Below, in pieces: positions 35,741 to 46,936 of a stretch of DNA of 64,000 nt. The DNA comes from Sweltsa coloradensis. Taxonomy: Eukaryota > Arthropoda > Insecta > Plecoptera > Chloroperlidae. The notes beneath the pieces are model-generated. The model did not search any database. It had not been told where the DNA came from and saw nothing but the letters and a program-made list of their open reading frames with translations. Made by a program: the position numbers and the translations under genes. Within the stretch, counting starts at the first letter, position 1, and each line of letters begins with the position of its first letter. The stretch covers positions 1,054,001 to 1,118,000 of the forward strand of contig JAMZAV010000054.1 in NCBI GenBank assembly GCA_024449915.1. The letters run 5' to 3'.

Positions 35741-36176
35741 GATAGTGGCTCGTTGGTCTTGTTGTTAGCGTATCTTCTTCCAATGCAGAAGGTCCAGGGT
35801 TCGATTCCCGCTAAAGTCAGAAGTTTTTTAACTTCTGATTTGGACTTAAATCCATCAGTTCATGTCTTAGGAGTTTGTAAACGGTGACTTTGGAGCCGTC
35901 CTAGCAACGAAGCACATAATAAATTCAGAGTTGTTCTGAATCGGCCTTGTTGATTCTGGCGTTGATTCGCGTGTGTTCGCACTGTCCATACCACTGATTG
36001 CTATATTTCCTATTTACAAATATCGATCTTTGGTTGGTTATCGCTCACTTGTCGATTGCGTCGGGGCCTACTGGGTTGGCTTGGTCGCTTTGATTTACTA
36101 TCCCCCACTGAAAATCAGTTATATAACTGAGTGGGTAGACTCTAAATACAATTTATTTATTTATTTATTTATTTAA
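35741..36176 (+). repeat. tRNA-derived SINE, family S2, inserted in the array
   Basis: The head contains GGCTCGTTGGTCTTG and box-B-like GGGTTCGATTCCC. The body passes through TTTGGAGCCGTCCTAGCAAC, a CTTGTTGATTCTGGCGTTG segment, GGGTTGGCTTGGTCGC and CACTGAAAATCAG. It ends TAGACTCTAAATACAA plus (TTTA)n. Close homology with 41687-42080 defines the family. It interrupts one unit of the tandem array and is therefore younger than it. TCAGTTATATAACTGA near the 3' end is a perfect palindrome. Confidence 0.85.
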
Positions 36177-36254
36177 TAATATAATAATATACATATTCAT
36201 TTTGCACTCGTTACTCAGTCACTAGACGAGTTGGGGAATAAAGTTTTTGAAATT

Positions 36255-36273
36255 TGGTGGAGGCGCCGGGTCC
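36255..36273 (+). other. tRNA-Ala PBS-like motif, array site 2
   Basis: TGGTGGAGGCGCCGGGTCC, identical to site 1. Confidence 0.55.
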
Positions 36274-36593
36274 AAGAATAACATTTATATTATACCACAA
36301 AATCGGTCAACCCGAATTATTTTCATCAATCACTACTATTATAAACAATTACAGCTTTAATATTTCTAGTTTGGCGAAGTCATAAGTTTGTAGAATAAAC
36401 AATAGAACCTCAGCTGGTATCATTACGAACATCCACGCACCTTGGAATATTATGAAAACATAATGCGAATAGACAAGACGTGAATTAATTTTATTGCGGT
36501 GTTTTATAGAAATCAATCAATATTTATTCTTACATTCATTGTATCCTCCTTACTCAATCACTAGACGAGTAGTTAGATAAGGTTTTCAAAATT

Positions 36594-36612
36594 TGGTGGA
36601 GGCGCCGGGTCC
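36594..36612 (+). other. tRNA-Ala PBS-like motif, array site 3
   Basis: TGGTGGAGGCGCCGGGTCC, identical to sites 1 and 2. Confidence 0.55.
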
Positions 36613-36937
36613 AAGAACACCATTTATATTATACCACAAACTCGGTCAACCCGAAATTATGTTCATCAATCACGACGCACTATTATTAACAATTACAGTT
36701 TTAATAATTTTCTAGTTTGACGAAGTCATAAGTTTGTAGAATAAACAATAGAACCTCAGCTGATAAGAAAACGAACGTCCACTCATCTTGGAAAATTATG
36801 AAAACATAATGCGCATAGACGAGTCGTGAATTAATTTTCTTGCAGTGTTTTATAGTAAGCAATCAATATTTATTCTTACATTCATTTCATCCTCCTTACG
36901 CAGTTACTAGACGTGTTGTTAGAAGGTTTGCTATGTT

Positions 36938-36956
36938 TGGTGGGGGCGCCTGGTCC
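36938..36956 (+). other. tRNA-Ala PBS-like motif, array site 4
   Basis: TGGTGGGGGCGCCTGGTCC; two substitutions relative to site 1. It begins the first long unit. Confidence 0.5.
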
Positions 36957-37966
36957 AAGAACAAAATTAATATTTTACAACTAACTCGGTCAACCCGAAT
37001 TCTTTTCATTATTTGCAAGTAAAAATTACACTTTTAATGTTTAACTTTGACGAAGACATAAGTTTGTAGAATAAAGACTCTTTCACAATTTACTTAGAAA
37101 CGCTTATGAAGTTTCCATGCTATCGTTGACATCTTCTCAACTTACCTTGACCTTGGTCTTGAAACTCCAAATAAGTCTCAAGATCAACTAAGAAATTGAT
37201 CAATCACCATCCAAAGAATCAAAACATGGCGGTTCTATTTACTATTTATTTGTTTGGCGTTAATCTGGTATATTATGAGAATTCTAATTGAGCTTTTGGG
37301 TTGGGACTTTTAAGTCGAATAAGAAGGTATTTCCTTGTAAAATAAGCCTAGTCGCTTTAATTTAAGGAGCTTTTAGCTAACCTGAAATTTTACTCCATAC
37401 ACATTTCTGTTTCAGGTAGGCTCTGCATTTCCAACTCCTTTTTAATTTGCACTCATCCTGTTAAGGTTGTTTACCAAGAGTAGACTACCTCAGATTCTAC
37501 TCAAATTAGTACACAACTTCCAGTACAGACTATTTAAAAAAATCATTATACCTGTCAAAGTACTTTTGACGTCAATATGTGAGTTCTTCTGGTCCTAAAT
37601 TTAAAAAAGGATGAAATTCGATTGGCCGTTACTTTTACACTCCGCCGACTTTACTCTTTATTTCTTTCATTCTTCTTCCGTTAATATGGTTGTAAGGAAA
37701 TTTGAACGACAAGACAATATCGTACGAAAAACTCTAAGTTAAAGTTAAGTTTAAGAGAATTGTGAATGAGCCTAAACAATAGAACCTCAGTTGGTAACAA
37801 AACTAAAGTCCACTCAACTTGAAGTATTATGAAAACATGATGCGAATATACAATACATGAATTAGTTTTCTTGTAGTGTTGTAGTGAGCAATCAATATTG
37901 ATATACACGTCCAGTTTATCCTTCCTACACAGTCACTAGACGAGTTGTTCCAAGGTTTTCAAAATT

Positions 37967-37985
37967 TGGTGGAGGCGCCGGGCCC
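37967..37985 (+). other. tRNA-Ala PBS-like motif, array site 5
   Basis: TGGTGGAGGCGCCGGGCCC; one substitution in the last three bases. Confidence 0.55.
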
Positions 37986-38903
37986 AAGAACTTAATTAAT
38001 ATTATAACACAAACTCGGTCAACACAAAATTATTTTAACTATTTACTACTATTATTAACAATTTTAGTTTTAATATTTTCTTTGACTGTCATAAGTTTGT
38101 TGAATAAAGGCTCCTTCAAAATTCGCTTAAGAGCGCTTATGGATGTCTGTGTTTGTTCACATTGAACAATCACCGTGTAAAGTACCAAAACCAGGCAGCT
38201 ACTATTAAATTATAATATATTTTTGGCGTAAATCAGGTCAATTATAATGATGCTAATTGAGCTTTTAGGTTGGAACTTTGCAAGTCGAATAAGATGGCAT
38301 TTTGTGGTAAAATAAGCTTAGGCGCTTAGATTTAACAATCTTCTAACTAACCTGAAAATTAAATCCATTAACAAATTTTATGTTTTAAGTAAGCTCTAAA
38401 TTTACAACTCCTTTCAATTGGCATTCAGCCTATCGTAATCCTGATAAGGTAGTTTAGCAAGAGTACCTCGGATTCTACTCAAATTACAACACAACTTTCG
38501 GTACATACTTTTAAAATACTTTTGACGTCAATATATGCGTTCCTTTGTACTGAACTTGTAGACGGACGAAATTCGAATGGCTGTTACCTTTACACTCTGC
38601 CGACTTTACTCTTCTTAATTTATCTTGCTCCAAGATGGCTGTTACGAAATGTAAACGACATTATCGTACGAAATATTCTCAGTTAAAGTAAAGTATACGT
38701 GAATTGTGAATGAGCCTTAAACAATAGAACCTCAGTTGGTAACAAAACGAACGTCCACTCATCTTGGAATATTATGAAAACAAGACAAGACGTGAATTAA
38801 TTTCCTTGCAGTGTTTTATAGTAAGCAATCAATATCAAATCACACATTTTTTGTATTCTCTTTACGCAGTCACTAGACGATTTGTAAGAAAGTTTGATAT
38901 GTT

Positions 38904-38922
38904 TGGTGGAGGTGCCGGGTCC
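38904..38922 (+). other. tRNA-Ala PBS-like motif, array site 6
   Basis: TGGTGGAGGTGCCGGGTCC, which carries the GTGCC version seen at the isolated sites rather than the GCGCC version of its neighbours. Confidence 0.55.
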
Positions 38923-39272
38923 AAGAATAACATAAATATTAGGCCACCAAGTCAGCAAACCCGAAATAATTTTCATTTCAACTACTATTTAAAAAAAAAT
39001 ACAGTTTAAAGTTTTCTTATTTGACGAAGACATAAGTTTGTAGTTTGGTTTGTCACAAATAATTAATGAGAATGAGGGAAAGAATTTTATTCTGAATAGA
39101 ATTCGATGTATTACCTGCAGCAGCTTTATTTGTATAGCATGCATTAATAACGATTATATTAATAAGAGGATTTTTTACGTTTTGCTAATGGCCATTATCA
39201 AACAACACATAATTTAATTTTATCGTCCTTGTTAATATATTCGTTTTCGGGATAACAACATGTTCAACTTGG

Positions 39273-39497
39273 TTGTTTGAATATATTTGCGAATTGTTTA
39301 TGAATGCAACAAAAGCATCCCTAGCTCTAATCCAGAAAAATCGTCTAAACTCTAGTCCCCTCTCCTCTGCTGCAACTTCCCACTCTACAGTGAATCCCTC
39401 CTTCTCCGCCCCCACCGGGAACATAGGCTCCTCCCACCGACTACCACTGCCGTCGCACCAGCCACAATCGCTGTATCAACAAGTGGGCGTATGACAT
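39273..39497 (+). CDS. Possible 3' terminal exon, Ser/Pro-rich
   Basis: A 73-codon frame has markedly higher GC than its surroundings and a Ser, Pro, Thr and Gln-rich composition, ending SLYQQVGV and a stop. An acceptor-like CATCCCTAG at about 39317-39325 would start an exon at LIQKNRLNSS. The minus strand is also open over most of the stretch. Nothing upstream joins to it and no family is recognised, so it may be an exon of a gene with distant partners or chance. Confidence 0.25.
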
Positions 39498-40695
39498 AGA
39501 AGGGGGAAGGCATACCGTGGCATTAATATTCGCATAATACCTCGTTTCATGGTTCAAAAGTTCAAGGTTCGAAGGTCGAAGCAAGGAAACCTAAATAAAA
39601 ATTCAAATTGACTAGCAATAATTAAATACCAACTGAAAACCACCTAAGATTTGGAATCATCAATTCATAAACAATTGACATCAACTCATCTCAATTTGTT
39701 TTTAAATTTGATCAAAATGATCTATTGGCAAACTGTCGATTGACATGAAACGATGCTAATTGATAACGTTTCCAGTTAAAGTGATTCACAAATTCCCCGA
39801 GTAGAATTTAGCTAGGTTATCGCATCGGTTTTGCAGATATGGGATGGATGTTACGCTGATAAACTTTATTCGCGAGAACGGCTCAGTGCCATCAAGTCTT
39901 TTATTCTGAAAATCAGTGGGTTAATGGAATGCACTGTCATATGATGTTCGCATAGAAATATTTTTTTTAAAGTTTAGAAATGATCTTGGACAGTCTTTAA
40001 TGAACAGACAATAACATACCTGTTACACAAATTATACAAACCTACACTTACAAACACAAATACACACAGTCTCTCATTTACAAACCACACTTTGGTTATT
40101 AGCGAGCGTTAAAACGACCCAGCCATGTACTTAAAGCCTATATTCTTACCTCAAAAGTATCTTCAAGAAGTGTTATATCTTGCAATCCTTCAGGTGCTAA
40201 GGTTGACAACTAAACAATTACGTTGGTAGACGGTTGTCAGAGAAAACTCAAGTCGGTTACGCCCTTCGTTTTAACCCGCATTTGAGACTAGTTACAAACA
40301 CGGGGTATTTGTCAGCCTACTACTCTTCAGACTAAACGTATACCGTCGTCATTCCTGTGAATATTACTAATCACTCCTCCTTGTACTGCCAAAACACTGT
40401 AGATTAACGTTATAGTTTTGTTTCTGATCGATTTTGTATTTTGCATATTATTAGTTAGATTTTTTTAAGATAGTAAGTGTGAAGCTTTATGTTAAAGCAC
40501 TGATTTATAGCACGGTTCTTCGAAATAATGTATACATTTTGGTATAAACAACTTTGTCTTAAAAGATGATAATATTTACCCCGCAGTCATTGTTTATGAA
40601 ATAAAAGATCAATTGTTTACCTCTATGCTCACTGCTGTTACTTTCATAAAGTTCAAGACAATCGTAAAAAATTTAACATTTGTCTCTTGGTCATA
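39498..40695. other. Intergenic DNA, no gene seen
   Basis: No exon, RNA gene or repeat family recognised. Possible polyadenylation signals are too common in this AT content to use. Confidence 0.5.
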
Positions 40696-41438
40696 CTAGG
40701 AAAACGCTTAAGTCCCGCCGCGTTGTTGGATGAGCGTAATTGGTGTATTGAGCTGCCATGTGTTATGCGGATTTTCTGTTGTTCTGTGAAAAAATCATTA
40801 CTAAGTTGAAGATTTTTTTTTAATTAATTTAAATTAAATAAAAAATAAACTTTAATTTTTAATTTTTTTCGTAAAATTGCGATTTTTATAAGAAATAATT
40901 ATTCGATTGCGCTCAAATTTCACACGAATATATTAATTCATAAAATAAGGGTTCTGTGAAGAAATCATTACAATCAGATAAAGCATGTAGGTGTTATAAG
41001 TCAAAGAATTGTTTTAAAAAAGAAAACAACGTAAAATTTCGATTTTCATGAGAAATAATTTTTCGATTGCGCTCAAATTTCACACGAATATCTTAATTTA
41101 TAAAATTATGGTTCTGTGAAAAAATCATAACAATCGAATAAAGCATGTAGGTGTAATAAGGAGAAGAAATGTTTCAAAAACCGAAAAAAATCGTAAAATT
41201 GCAATTTTAATGAGAAATAATTTTTCGATTGCGCTCAAAAACGTGGCAGTTCTAAGTTCAGAGATTTCGAAGGCCTCCATAAAATTTCAACGCAATTGGA
41301 GTATCGGTTTAGCCGGAATCATGCGGACAAAAACACAAAAATACAAAAAAAAAGAAAAAAAAACATTCCTGATTTTTTTCTCCAGTGTAGTGAAATGGAA
41401 TCTTCGCTTCGCTCGCTACGCTCGCTACGCTCATCCAA
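40696..41438 (-). mobile_element. Helitron/Helentron-like element, family B copy 3
   Basis: Read on the minus strand: A|TTGGATGAGCG at the right, subterminal CGCTCATCCAAC about 45 bases before the 3' end, then a AACGC/GCGTT stem and CTAG|T at the left. The interior has three ~150-160-bp direct repeats, each holding GATTGCGCTCAAA, a CACACGAATAT segment and AATAAAGCATGTAGGTG. The 5' end carries short CGAGCGTAG repeats. No coding capacity, no target duplication. Confidence 0.75.
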
Positions 41439-41686
41439 TAAGCTGTGTTTTAGGTATTAGAGATTTTGAAATTACAATTTCTTTCTTCCACTCTGCTTTG
41501 TTAATTAATGAGTATTACTATTGACACCAACACGATTTGATCGGCAAATTTCACCGCGGCAAATATTTTGTTTGACTTTTGACGTTCCAGCAGTAACTCC
41601 TGGATCCTATCTAAGAAATAAAATAATATTACTCTAAAAACTTACCAAATTAACTCTTGACCATAGCAAGCTATTGACAAGCAATA

Positions 41687-42080
41687 CACATGGTACAGTG
41701 GTTAGTGTCCCCGGTTTCAATGCAGAAGGTTTCGGGTTCGAATCCCGAAACAGTGAGAAGATTTGTAACTTACGCAATTCTTGTCTTGTGAACGTTTTAA
41801 TGGTGATTTTGGAGCCGTCTAAGCAACATGGCACATAAAATATTCTGTGGTTTTTCCCAATAGCTTTGCTGATTCTTGCGCTGTATAATCGTGTCCAGCT
41901 TGTTTGGTCGGTGTTTCCTATTATAAAATACCACCTCTATGCTTGGCCATTGTTTGCTTAGTGATAGCATCGGGCGCCGAAAGGGTTGGCTTGGTCTGTT
42001 TAAAATTCAAGGCCCACACTGAAAATCAGTTATCTAAGTGAGTATAGGTTAACTCTAAATACGAACTTATTTATTTTATG
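41687..42080 (+). repeat. tRNA-derived SINE, family S2
   Basis: Head: CATGGTACAGTGGTTAGTG (box-A-like) and GGGTTCGAATCCC (box B). Body: GATTTTGGAGCCGTCTAAGC, TTGCTGATTCTTGCGCTG and GGGTTGGCTTGGTC. Tail: CACTGAAAATCAGTTAT and AACTCTAAATACGAAC followed by TTATTTATT. It aligns throughout with 35741-36176. Confidence 0.85.
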
Positions 42081-42538
42081 AATATAATTTCAAAAACAAC
42101 CTTGTAATTACGCCAACGGCCTGCGCCTTCTATGAAATAAGTAATATTGTAGTATTATTTCACATTGTACTAAAAATAAAAAAAAAATAAGTCAAATTTG
42201 AGATTTTTTTCGAATACAGTCACATCGTTGTACTCCACATCACGCGGAAGAATCTATTTTAACACAGTTCGGTCTGGATTGTCGAAAGTAAATAAAACAT
42301 AAGTCGCGGCTACATTTCCTGATCAAATCGCTTAAGTGTTTAGCTGCGTTCCAAAACTCATCTCGGATAGCATGCTGTGACGTCTAGTCGCACTGGATGA
42401 CTTGAGTTTATAGGAATGCGCATTTTTTTTTGATTGCAAGACATGGGGGAGAAATATTCGATTTCGGTAAATATTTAAACAATTTAAATTCCATAACAAC
42501 GTTCACATATCTGCCACATTATATACACCCTAACTTAA

Positions 42539-42772
42539 GGCTATTGTACCACCTCTGGCCGATAATTTGAAAGTCTAAGAAACATGGCTGAAAAGTTTTC
42601 TGAATGAAAGAGGGCCTTACTTAAAACAGAAAAAAATTGGGGGGGGGGGGAGGGAGGTTCTTTCCAGACAAAAAAAATATATTAAATGTTGCTGTTTTAT
42701 TAAAGGTACTTTTTCGTTCAGCCAACTTTCTTGGACTTCTAAGGTTTTGACCCTAGGGTGATTACCATAGCC
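42539..42772. mobile_element. TTAA-flanked palindromic MITE, family P copy 1
   Basis: TTAA|GGCTATTGTACCACCTC at the left and CATAGCC|TTAA at the right bracket 234 bp with inverted arms (GAAAGTCTAAGAAACATGG against CTTGGACTTCTAAGG). The centre has a G run. It is related to the copy at 51262-51555 but its arms are more diverged. TTAA duplication fits piggyBac- or Kolobok-type transposases. Confidence 0.75.
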
Positions 42773-42776
42773 TTAA

Positions 42777-45165
42777 TAAGATTAACTATAAACCATTAGA
42801 TATTTACCATTTCCAATTTCTAATATGGAAATGTGTTCAAGTTTGGTCAGTATTGTATTTTCATCCTTCTGTATTTGTAACTGGTAAGTATAGGGTACAT
42901 TTATTTAGTTTTAGATTTTGATACAACGAAATTTCGTAACTCAAGAGTTATACCATCGCAAATATTTGGGAGCTAGCTCTGAGTTCGTTGGTTATTAACA
43001 AACATTTATAATTAGCTAAATTAATAAAAATTTCCGATCCTGTCCACCGTAACCTTAAAATAATATTGATAGAAATCAATGTTCAAAAAATATAAATAGC
43101 ACCGTAATGGCCGCTCTCGACGGATCGCAATCTATTTGCTAAAATAAAAAATTAAATGCAAATGTTCCCGCGGGTACTCGCTCACTCGGCCAACAACGAT
43201 TTTGGCGTTTTCCTAGTTTATATTTAATGGGCATGCTTTGTCACAAAGAAGTCATCTTACTTAAAAAATAGCACGCACATATTTTTACGTCTCAACCCTT
43301 CAAGCGATGGATGAGTTGGGTGACAGTCGGATTATCTTTGTATTGATTTTGGATTAAGGAGGAATAGGACACATTTGACTTAGCAAACAGCTGTTCGCTC
43401 GGCCAAGAAGCACCCGATGTATATGAAACTTTACAATGTTGTCAAGAAAGCATACATGGACAGCCCTACAGTGGAAGATTGTCAATATTGTTTGTATGTC
43501 AGCCAGAAACAATAAACGAAAATGATCGATTTCGGACTTTTAAGAAAATCAAAAATTTGTACAAATAAATTTATTTTTGTTGCGCCCACCTAAATTTATT
43601 TTTTCAAAAAGTGTCACAGTAGAGCACTACAATTCCACTTTCTTAACATTTTTACAAGATTACAAACTACTCTGATGACAATCAGTGGAACAAACAGGAA
43701 TTTGTTAAAGTGCACGTGAATTATTGCAGACTACAATAGCCTTCCAAATTAAAGTTATTCTTATCATTGTTAAATATGAATTTATTCGTCCAATTTATGT
43801 ATAGCTAATTAAACATAATGTGACATTCTTTTTCCAAACATCTTAAAATATATTGGATGTTCACTGATTTGATTTTCTTCCAGCATCTTGCCTAATCGTA
43901 CAACACGTGTCTTCATTTGTGCAAGGTCAAGCCAAGGTGACAGTCAACGTATAGCATCGGAAGTTCGCAGCATGGTGACACCTGACATTTAATAATCGAT
44001 TTTACTAAGCTCTCCTACAGCAGATTAATTTACATCCTACGTACGGCTTACACAATCATAGGAGGGATTGCAGAGTGGGTGATAACTAATTGAATTTTCC
44101 TACTTAAAATAATTGATGAATATATACTGGTATGAAAGTTATAGCAAACGCATGCACATCAAAACACGTTTATTATAAATTTAATCCGCCATGCTGAAAA
44201 CCATGCATGGCTTCATCAGCATACTCAACACTTATTCATCATCGTCATGGAATACATCTAGGACTGATTTGAAAAAGCTTTCAATTATTTCGGCTTATTA
44301 TGACTTGACAGGCGTAACGTCATGTTATTCATCAATATGCATCATGGTCTACCTTAATATAACTATATTTATTTCCCGTACCTTATCATAATTTTCTTTT
44401 TAGTATTTTGTTCGTCATAATTTACTGTTATTAAAGCGTTCATAGTCTATAACTTCGTTACCTCATTTCGTCTTTAAACTCCTTTCAAATTCATCACTTT
44501 CAGTAGGTAGGCAGATTTGACAGGGGCAGAATTAACGTCATCGATGTCAGAGAAAGCAACCGGGGCCCCAGTAGAAAAGGGCCTTAGTCTTGTCGGGCCC
44601 CAGTAGTGTCGGTCCCCTCAGAACTTTCCGCATTTCCTAAAGTAACTTTAACCACTACCACCACCTAAAGACGTATTAAATAAAATACTAGTTCGTGTAA
44701 CTAAACAACAGCCATTTCCATGGTAGTGACACGAACGCGACATTTAACGACATCATGGCTAACAGAAACAACTTCAAAAGTACACCGCAAGAATCACGCA
44801 CATAGACAAAAAGATAAAACACTTTGACAATATTTAAGTTGTCAATATGTTCAAAAACAGATAAATGTTGAATAATGAGAAGTATTGATATGTAAAAAAA
44901 TTGAAAATCGTTAAGAATTAATGCAACGAATACTGCTTTCCAGCAATTCATGGTAAGTGTTGTTCATATGTGAATGTGCATTGTTTAATTTCAGTTTTGT
45001 TCAGTGCATATTCTTAAAAATGCAAACAGAAGGCTGGGAAACAAGAGAGATTACGTAGGAAAAACAACTACTAATATTCAAAATATCATACACAAAGAAG
45101 GGCCTATTACACAATAATAAAAATAAGGTTTTTTGATAACAATGACAAAATGTAAACACATGTTA
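42777..45165. other. Intergenic DNA, no gene seen
   Basis: No exon or repeat family recognised. A short GC-rich block at 44558-44635 repeats GGGCCCCAGTAG and could be part of a dispersed repeat. Confidence 0.5.
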
Positions 45166-45169
45166 TTTT

Positions 45170-45308
45170 GAGTTCTGATTGTTGCCTGGGTTGTTGCGTC
45201 GTGTCGATAGTGAGTTGTCGCTCGACGTTTCACCACCCATGTCGGTGGCTTCTTCAGGACTGGTCACTATCGACACGACGCAATAACCAAGGTTACAATC
45301 AGAACTCA
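45170..45308. mobile_element. Fold-back element with CTGAAGAAG...GAAAC core
   Basis: GAGTTCTGATTGTTGCCTGG and CAATAACCAAGG/CAGAACTC arms face each other, with GTCGTGTCGATAGTG paired to CACTATCGACACGAC. On the minus strand the core reads CCTGAAGAAGCCACC, a 5-nt loop, GGTGGTGAAACGTCG. The same core layout is in the 17.6-kb fold-back. It resembles, but does not fully match, a hammerhead-type core. Confidence 0.6.
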
Positions 45309-46399
45309 TCCAAGGGTTGTGAAAGCCTCACCATCTTATAAATTATTTTGTTTTCAATGAACTTAAGAGGACGTAGGCGTGATGTGATGTTCGGCGCGTT
45401 TCTTGTCCTGCAGCCATAAATAATGAAATCTGAATACAACTTAACATAATTGATAATGAAGGACATCTGTACGCCTCTATCATATAATATTGTCAATATT
45501 TATCATCGATCAATCAGAAAGTGCGTAGATTTTTGGGTGTTTTTGACCATTTTGACAGATTCGAAATTCTAGAAAATTGTATTTATATTTGATGAGATAT
45601 TGTAGGCTTTCACGACCCGTAGATGACTTATGCCAACCCAGTGATCACACATAAGTCTGTATTTAAATTTGTTTTTCTTTAATCAATTAATAGAAAAGTT
45701 CTATGAATGACGAGATGACTTCATGATTCATTTTTACACAATGTAAAATTACAAATATATGCGACTAAAATCGGTAGACGGGGTTGTATGTTCCGTCGGA
45801 CCACGCTACATTTGTTTGGATCAGACTTCTAGTAGGGACACAATGAAATCAATGTAAGAATTCTTGCTAAACTCGGGCAAATCATGGTTTAGTCTAGATC
45901 TCATTGAAATCGTTACTGATTGTCAGGGTTACGGTTAGCGGTTAGCGTTATGTCTCTATAGGGACCGAGTTTGGCCACTGATAAGTCTGAGCTAGTGAGG
46001 CTAAGCTGACAGGCAGCGCAGCCCCGCGGATAATTTACGTACCTCGTCCGTGAGCGTTATCCGGTAAAGGGAGGTTTATGTCGTTTGGTTTTACCTACGA
46101 AGATGACGATTTTCGTTGCTTAACGTCTCATATTGTCAAGAATATGACTTTTGGTAATTTTCTTATTGCTTCTAAGCCGGTCAGATGTTGCAATCCGGAA
46201 GGCAGACAAACATTAGAATGTGCTAAGGCTAGCTGTTTCGTCACTTCAATTAGATCAAGTTATTAACCATTGTACTGAGTTTGGAGACGATTATGTTGAC
46301 AGGGCGAGGGGAGGACATTCGCTTGTGTTGAGGGGAATGGTCCCCACTCCATTAATGACGAGTAGAGAGGAGAGAGGCCCGATGCTTATGATTGGTGGA
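45309..46399. other. Intergenic DNA with a reversed S4-like tail
   Basis: TTGCTTAACGTCTCATATTG at about 46116-46135 is the S4 tail in reverse orientation. The adjoining 46010-46260 is GC-richer and may be the body of that retroposon. Open frames of about 60 codons here have no recognisable product. Confidence 0.4.
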
Positions 46400-46930
46400 A
46401 AGTGACGTGTAAATCAAGAGAAGTGGCGCTTAAGCCTCTTTGGCGGGCTGACCAGGACCCTGGAGAGGACTGGACAGAGAGGGACATCATCGAAGGTGTC
46501 GTGGTGGCAGGTGAACTATTATTCGGGAGTGTAATTCTGGACATCGAGATAGGAAGTTACTAAACTGGTAAGCATCTGTGCACTCCCGCGTCACAAGGTG
46601 GGAGTGCACAGGACACAGTGGGATGGGAGTGCTGAGAAAGACACGTAGCAAGAAGGAAGACTAAAGGAACGAGAGTCTACGGTCAAGGAGTTCTGCTGGG
46701 AACCTGGAAGAAGCAAGCTGGAAGACAGAAGAGGCAAGAACGGACGAAGAACGGAGTACCAAGGCCAAGTTGTCACCGGATTGAGTCCCACAACACGCCG
46801 TGGAGCATGCAGCTGAGATCAGGGTTGCATACCAGACAGAGGGATAATTAATGGTGAGCGATGTACTTCTATTAACAGTCAGGTCATGGGTTTATCAAGG
46901 TTCGAACCCACACACGCCAGACAACAATGC
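46400..46930. other. Purine-rich GC block, possible retroelement leader
   Basis: The stretch is strongly purine-rich (GGAGAGGACTGGACAGAG, AGAAGGAAGACTAAAGG) and ends near AAGGTTCGAACCCACACACG. A similar purine-rich block with a comparable ending lies at 55530-55930, upstream of the Gag-like gene. That parallel suggests leaders of related elements, but direct sequence identity is low. Confidence 0.3.
46576..46611. repeat. Perfect 12-bp stem hairpin
   Basis: CTGTGCACTCCC (46576-46587) pairs with GGGAGTGCACAG (46600-46611) across a 12-base loop. It may be a structured element in a transcript or a cruciform. No run of T follows. Confidence 0.7.
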
Positions 46931-46936
46931 AGGGAC

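Larger units (their letters stand above)
35258..39043 (+). repeat. Tandem array of ~340-bp and ~0.95-1.03-kb units with PBS-like motif
   Basis: Six units share CAATAGAACCTCAGCTGGTA, AATATTATGAAAACATAATG, GCGAATAGACAAGACG, CACTAGACGAGTTGTTAG, the PBS-like site and ACTCGGTCAACCCGAA, ending in CATAAGTTTGTAGAATAAA. Sites are at 35468, 36255, 36594, 36938, 37967 and 38904. The first gap is enlarged by a SINE S2 insertion (35741-36176); without it the short units measure about 340-356. The last two intervals (1029 and 937) carry a further 600-700 bp that is homologous between them (AATTGAGCTTTTGGGTTGG, TTAAGTCGAATAAGAAGG). No coding capacity. A tandem of TRIM-type mini-retroelements is the best guess. 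Against it, the array ends about 120 bp past the last site rather than just before it. Confidence 0.7.

Noticed and set aside
41690..41760. tRNA gene (good A and B boxes)
   Set aside because: The sequence is the head of SINE S2, with 300 bp of body shared with 35741-36176.
46078..46405. Two ~60-codon frames as small genes
   Set aside because: No motif or splice signals; they overlap a reversed retroposon tail.
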